Part shown: one piece after another, positions 8,278 through 10,237 of the stretch
Numbering within the stretch: the first letter of the stretch is position 1
Layout of the letters: every line of letters starts with the position of its first letter
DNA from: Candidatus Brocadiaceae bacterium
Lineage (GTDB): Bacteria > Planctomycetota > Brocadiia > SM23-32
Reading direction: 5' to 3'
DNA length: 10,237 nt
Assembly (NCBI GenBank): GCA_003551785.1
Contig: PUNP01000416.1
Coordinates: forward strand, 1 to 10,237
Program-made: the position numbers and the translations under genes
Notes under the pieces: generated by a model
Databases searched by the model: none
Told to the model about the DNA's origin: nothing
The model's input: the letters and a program-made list of their open reading frames with translations, nothing else

Positions 8278-8456
8278 CTTTGCGGATGTTTTAATGATCA
8301 AAAAGGGTTTGTCATTAAAGAGCATCGCGAACAGAGTTTCTTCTTTCTGGTTGCTGTTTAGAAAGACAACACTGCAACATACCAGCAACAATCAACTGAT
8401 ATCTCGTTTACTAAAATTAATTACGATTCATTTGTGCAATCTCAACATCCGCAAAG
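8278..8456. repeat. 13-base perfect inverted repeat enclosing 153 bases
   Basis: CTTTGCGGATGTT at 8278-8290 is exactly reverse-complementary to AACATCCGCAAAG at 8444-8456. On the leftward transcript the arms could close a 179-nt domain. No target-site duplication is visible outside the arms (flanking bases differ), so a simple insertion element is not supported. A match this long by chance within 500 bases is unlikely (of order 0.2% under equal base use). Confidence 0.6.
8290..8319. other. Hairpin adjoining the inverted-repeat arm
   Basis: TTTAATGA (8290-8297) pairs with TCATTAAA (8312-8319). Inside, CAAA (8299-8302) pairs with TTTG (8308-8311), leaving base 8298 as a bulge and a 5-base loop. 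Its outer base touches the left arm of the long inverted repeat. It is AT-rich with no terminal U-run, so it is not an ordinary terminator. Confidence 0.4.
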
Positions 8457-8486
8457 ATGACAGAGAGCCATGGGACTCCCCCAATT

Positions 8487-8526
8487 CCCTTGCCATCACG
8501 CCCTGTGCCAGTGCAGATGTCAAGGG
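8487..8526. other. Stem-loop in the GC-richer part of the pilB leader
   Basis: CCCTTG (8487-8492) pairs with CAAGGG (8521-8526). After one C/T mismatch, CATC (8494-8497) pairs with GATG (8516-8519), enclosing an 18-base loop. It lies downstream of the leftward promoter and so within the predicted leader RNA. Confidence 0.4.
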
Positions 8527-8580
8527 CTTCAGTGAGGACTTATTGTGCTTTATCTTTCTTGTTGTATAGAACAATCTCTT

Positions 8581-8609
8581 ATTATATGATATAATAATAT
8601 TGTTTTCAA
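8581..8609 (-). promoter_or_regulatory. Near-consensus sigma70 promoter facing pilB
   Basis: On the minus strand: a -35 box TTGAAA (8604-8609, five of six consensus bases), a 17-base spacer, and a perfect -10 box TATAAT (8581-8586). Transcription would start near 8574, giving about 380 nt of leader before the pilB ATG, or serving a separate small RNA. This is the best promoter match found in the window. Confidence 0.55.
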
Positions 8610-8617
8610 TTCAATTG

Positions 8618-8646
8618 CTGACAGTCTTAATAACTGTTTTTAGCAT
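8618..8646 (+). promoter_or_regulatory. Candidate promoter for ribBA
   Basis: A -35 box CTGACA (8618-8623, five of six), a 17-base spacer, and a -10 box TAGCAT (8641-8646, four of six). Transcription would start near 8653, leaving a leader of about 40 nt, too short for an FMN riboswitch. A second TTGACA at 8654-8659 has no acceptable -10 partner. Confidence 0.3.
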
Positions 8647-8692
8647 AGGAACTTTGACATTATTTCACTCACTACAACTGGTTTGATTATTT

Positions 8693-9985
8693 ATGGACAC
8701 TACAAACACAAGTGAAAAATTCAGCAGCATTCCTGATATAATAGAAGATTTTAAGGCGGGAAAATTCGTTATCATCGTCGATGATGAAAATCGCGAAAAT
8801 GAAGGGGATCTAGTTATATCCGCCGAACACATAACTTCGGAAAAAGTGAACTTTTTAATTAATGAAATCCGAGGGTTTCTATGTGTCGCCGTAGCTCCCG
8901 AAATTGCAGACAAGCTGAACTTGCACCCGATGGTACCAGAAAATCGCAGCCAATACGGAACCCCTTTTACTGTTTCTGTTGACGCTGCGAAAGGAATTTC
9001 TACCGGTGTCAGCGCACCGGACAGGGCGAATACAATCAAAACGATTGTTGACGATAACGCCGGGCCTGATGATTTAGTGCGCCCAGGCCATATCTTACCG
9101 CTGCAGGCACGTAAAGGCGGAACTCTGGTCAGGGCCGGTCATACGGAAGCGGCCGTAGATATTGCTAAAATGGCTGGTTTGAAACCTGCTGCTGTCATCT
9201 GTGAAGCAATGAATGATGACGGTTCTATGGCACGCTTACCGCAATTAATGCAGGTTGCGGACAGATATGACTTCAATATTTGCTCTATCGTTGATATAAT
9301 CAAATACAGGCACAATTTCGAGTATCTGGTGAAAAAGCTCGTCGCAATCAACCTGCCGACCAAATGGGGGGATTTCACTTTGCATTGCTATCGCTCGCAA
9401 AGTGACGCCAAAGAACATATCGCAATTTGCTGCGGTGACGTAGGCACTATGAATAAAGAACCGGCTGTAGAAATTACCGATCCTGTACTCGTAAGAGTTC
9501 ATGATGAATGTTTTACGGGTGATGTCCTGGGCTCATATAGATGTGACTGCGGAGAACAGCTTTCGGAATCACTTGAAATGATTCAAAAAGCGGGCCGAGG
9601 CGTTGTTTTGTACATGAGGCAGGAAGGACGTGGAATCGGACTCGAACACAAGTTACATGCCTATGCACTCCAGGAACAAGGCCTTGACACCGTCGAAGCC
9701 AATGAAAAGCTCGGTTTCCCCGCCGATAAACGCGACTACGGTGTGGGCGCTCAAATCCTCAGGCACCTCGGTGTGAGAAAAATGAAACTTATCTCCAATA
9801 ACCCACGCAAGTTTAATGCACTTAAAGGTTACGGACTGGAAATTGTTCAACGAATTCCCACGAACATCCCCCCCAGAAAAGAAAATATTAAGTACCTGAA
9901 AACTAAACGTGAAAAAATGGGGCACCTTTTAGATATTGAAAATTTCGGGAAAGATGTAAAGAATGAAAAAAAAGAGGATTCCTGA
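8693..9985 (+). CDS. ribBA: Bifunctional 3,4-dihydroxy-2-butanone 4-phosphate synthase / GTP cyclohydrolase II (RibBA)
   Basis: A 430-residue cytoplasmic enzyme for the two committed steps of riboflavin synthesis: ribulose 5-phosphate to dihydroxybutanone phosphate, and GTP to the diaminopyrimidine intermediate. The RibB half spans about residues 12-206: DDENRENEGDL (30-40), STGVSAPDRANTI (103-115), RPGHILPL (130-137), RAGHTEA (147-153) and NDDGSMAR (174-181). The RibA half spans about 210-412. It has zinc ligands in ECFTGDVLGSYRCDCG (C273, C284, C286), MRQEGRGIGL (308-317), KRDYGVGAQIL (346-356) and the closing SNNPRKFNAL (368-377). The tail is lysine/glutamate rich. Both halves keep their diagnostic residues, so both activities are predicted. 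The ATG at 8693 has no clear Shine-Dalgarno, and the next ATG in frame is too deep in the domain. No other rib genes are in view. Confidence 0.96.
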   Translation: MDTTNTSEKFSSIPDIIEDFKAGKFVIIVDDENRENEGDLVISAEHITSEKVNFLINEIRGFLCVAVAPEIADKLNLHPMVPENRSQYGTPFTVSVDAAKGISTGVSAPDRANTIKTIVDDNAGPDDLVRPGHILPLQARKGGTLVRAGHTEAAVDIAKMAGLKPAAVICEAMNDDGSMARLPQLMQVADRYDFNICSIVDIIKYRHNFEYLVKKLVAINLPTKWGDFTLHCYRSQSDAKEHIAICCGDVGTMNKEPAVEITDPVLVRVHDECFTGDVLGSYRCDCGEQLSESLEMIQKAGRGVVLYMRQEGRGIGLEHKLHAYALQEQGLDTVEANEKLGFPADKRDYGVGAQILRHLGVRKMKLISNNPRKFNALKGYGLEIVQRIPTNIPPRKENIKYLKTKREKMGHLLDIENFGKDVKNEKKEDS

Positions 9986-10237
9986 GATGTAATTAATCGG
10001 CCAGTAATCAGAAAAACATCCGATAAATTTCCCGGATGGACATACCCCGAACAAGCCGCTAAAAGTCGTTTTTAGGTAACCATTAAGCTTGATACCAAAC
10101 CTAATGCTTAGTTGCATAAGTCCGAATAACGTTTTAATATCTTAATTGTAATTTTCTTGCTTTTTTGGCAAAAAGATTATTATTGGACATAGCAAAGTTC
10201 TGGAATAATAACAAGTTCCTTAATCTTTAAGGCAGTC
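9986..10237. other. Downstream flank of ribBA, no gene recognised
   Basis: AT-rich sequence running to the window edge. Small inverted repeats are present: CATCCG/CGGATG at 10017-10038, CTAAAA/TTTTAG at 10059-10075, and CTTTTT/AAAAAG at 10160-10175. None has a GC-rich stem followed by a U-run, so no terminator is called. A 62-codon open frame on the minus strand here overlaps ribBA and lacks support. Confidence 0.4.

Larger units (their letters stand above)
8192..8692. other. 501-base divergent intergenic region with predicted structured leader
   Basis: No convincing protein gene is present. The region separates pilB (leftward) from ribBA (rightward). From the ribBA side it holds a weak rightward promoter (8618-8646) and a near-consensus leftward promoter (8581-8609). 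A GC-richer block follows at about 8459-8545 with a stem-loop (8487-8526), then a long-range 13-base inverted repeat (8278-8290 with 8444-8456) and a small hairpin (8290-8319), and finally AT-rich sequence up to pilB. An open frame on the plus strand (8294-8569, 91 codons) and two short open frames on the minus strand across the GC-richer block show no recognisable domain. No FMN riboswitch pattern was seen ahead of ribBA. Confidence 0.6.

Noticed and set aside
8278..8456. Miniature inverted-repeat transposable element
   Set aside because: The arms are perfect, but bases flanking them show no target duplication and there is no second copy in the window.
8294..8569. 91-codon plus-strand open frame between pilB and ribBA
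   Set aside because: No convincing ribosome site, no recognisable domain, and it runs opposite to the strongest promoter and across the hairpins. More likely non-coding.
10017..10038. Rho-independent terminator of ribBA
   Set aside because: The six-base stem CATCCG/CGGATG has a 10-base loop and is followed by GACATACC rather than a U-run.
9929..10117. 62-codon minus-strand open frame after ribBA
   Set aside because: It overlaps the end of ribBA, has no ribosome site, and its hydrophobic stretch comes from antisense AAA/GAA codons.
10160..10175. Terminator at CTTTTT/AAAAAG
   Set aside because: The stem is pure A/T apart from one pair, and it is likely a chance feature of AT-rich sequence.

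Overview
The window is about 45% GC by eye and gene-dense. It holds eight genes in three transcription units, plus one unusual 501-base intergenic region. A retractile type IV pilus (or type II secretion-like) assembly system with a PilM-PilO inner-membrane platform points to a Gram-negative (diderm) bacterium. The gene mix (icd, DnaJ, bifunctional RibBA, pilB-pilT-pilM/N-pilO) would fit the PVC or Planctomycetes group, but that is a loose impression and cannot be proven from this window.

Layout. (1) Positions 1-2156, plus strand: the 3' end of NADP-type isocitrate dehydrogenase (icd), an extended SDR nucleotide-sugar epimerase/dehydratase, and an amidohydrolase_2 family metal-dependent hydrolase. 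They are tightly packed, and the last two overlap by 13 bases. (2) Positions 2148-8191, minus strand, read from 8191 leftwards: GspE/PilB assembly ATPase with an MshEN (c-di-GMP-binding type) N-terminus, PilT retraction ATPase, DnaJ, a PilM-like protein fused through one membrane helix to a PilN/GspL-like periplasmic domain, and a PilO/GspM-like protein. Units 1 and 2 converge and their stop-codon ends overlap by 9 bases. (3) Positions 8693-9985, plus strand: RibBA, for the first steps of riboflavin synthesis.

The 8192-8692 region divides pilB from ribBA. It carries a near-consensus sigma70-type promoter facing pilB, which predicts a leader of about 380 nt, and a weaker promoter facing ribBA. 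Inside the predicted leader are a 13-base perfect inverted repeat with its arms 153 bases apart, a smaller hairpin beside one arm, another stem-loop, and a locally GC-richer block. This is the part of the window least explained by known features and the best candidate for a structured leader or small RNA.

How the genes work together: PilB and PilT would drive extension and retraction of a pilus. The PilM-PilN fusion and PilO would form the cytoplasm-to-periplasm alignment platform. The MshEN domain suggests that c-di-GMP controls extension. DnaJ lies in the middle of this set but has its own candidate promoter, so it may be expressed independently as a housekeeping chaperone. Major pilin, PilC/GspF, secretin and prepilin peptidase are not in the window.
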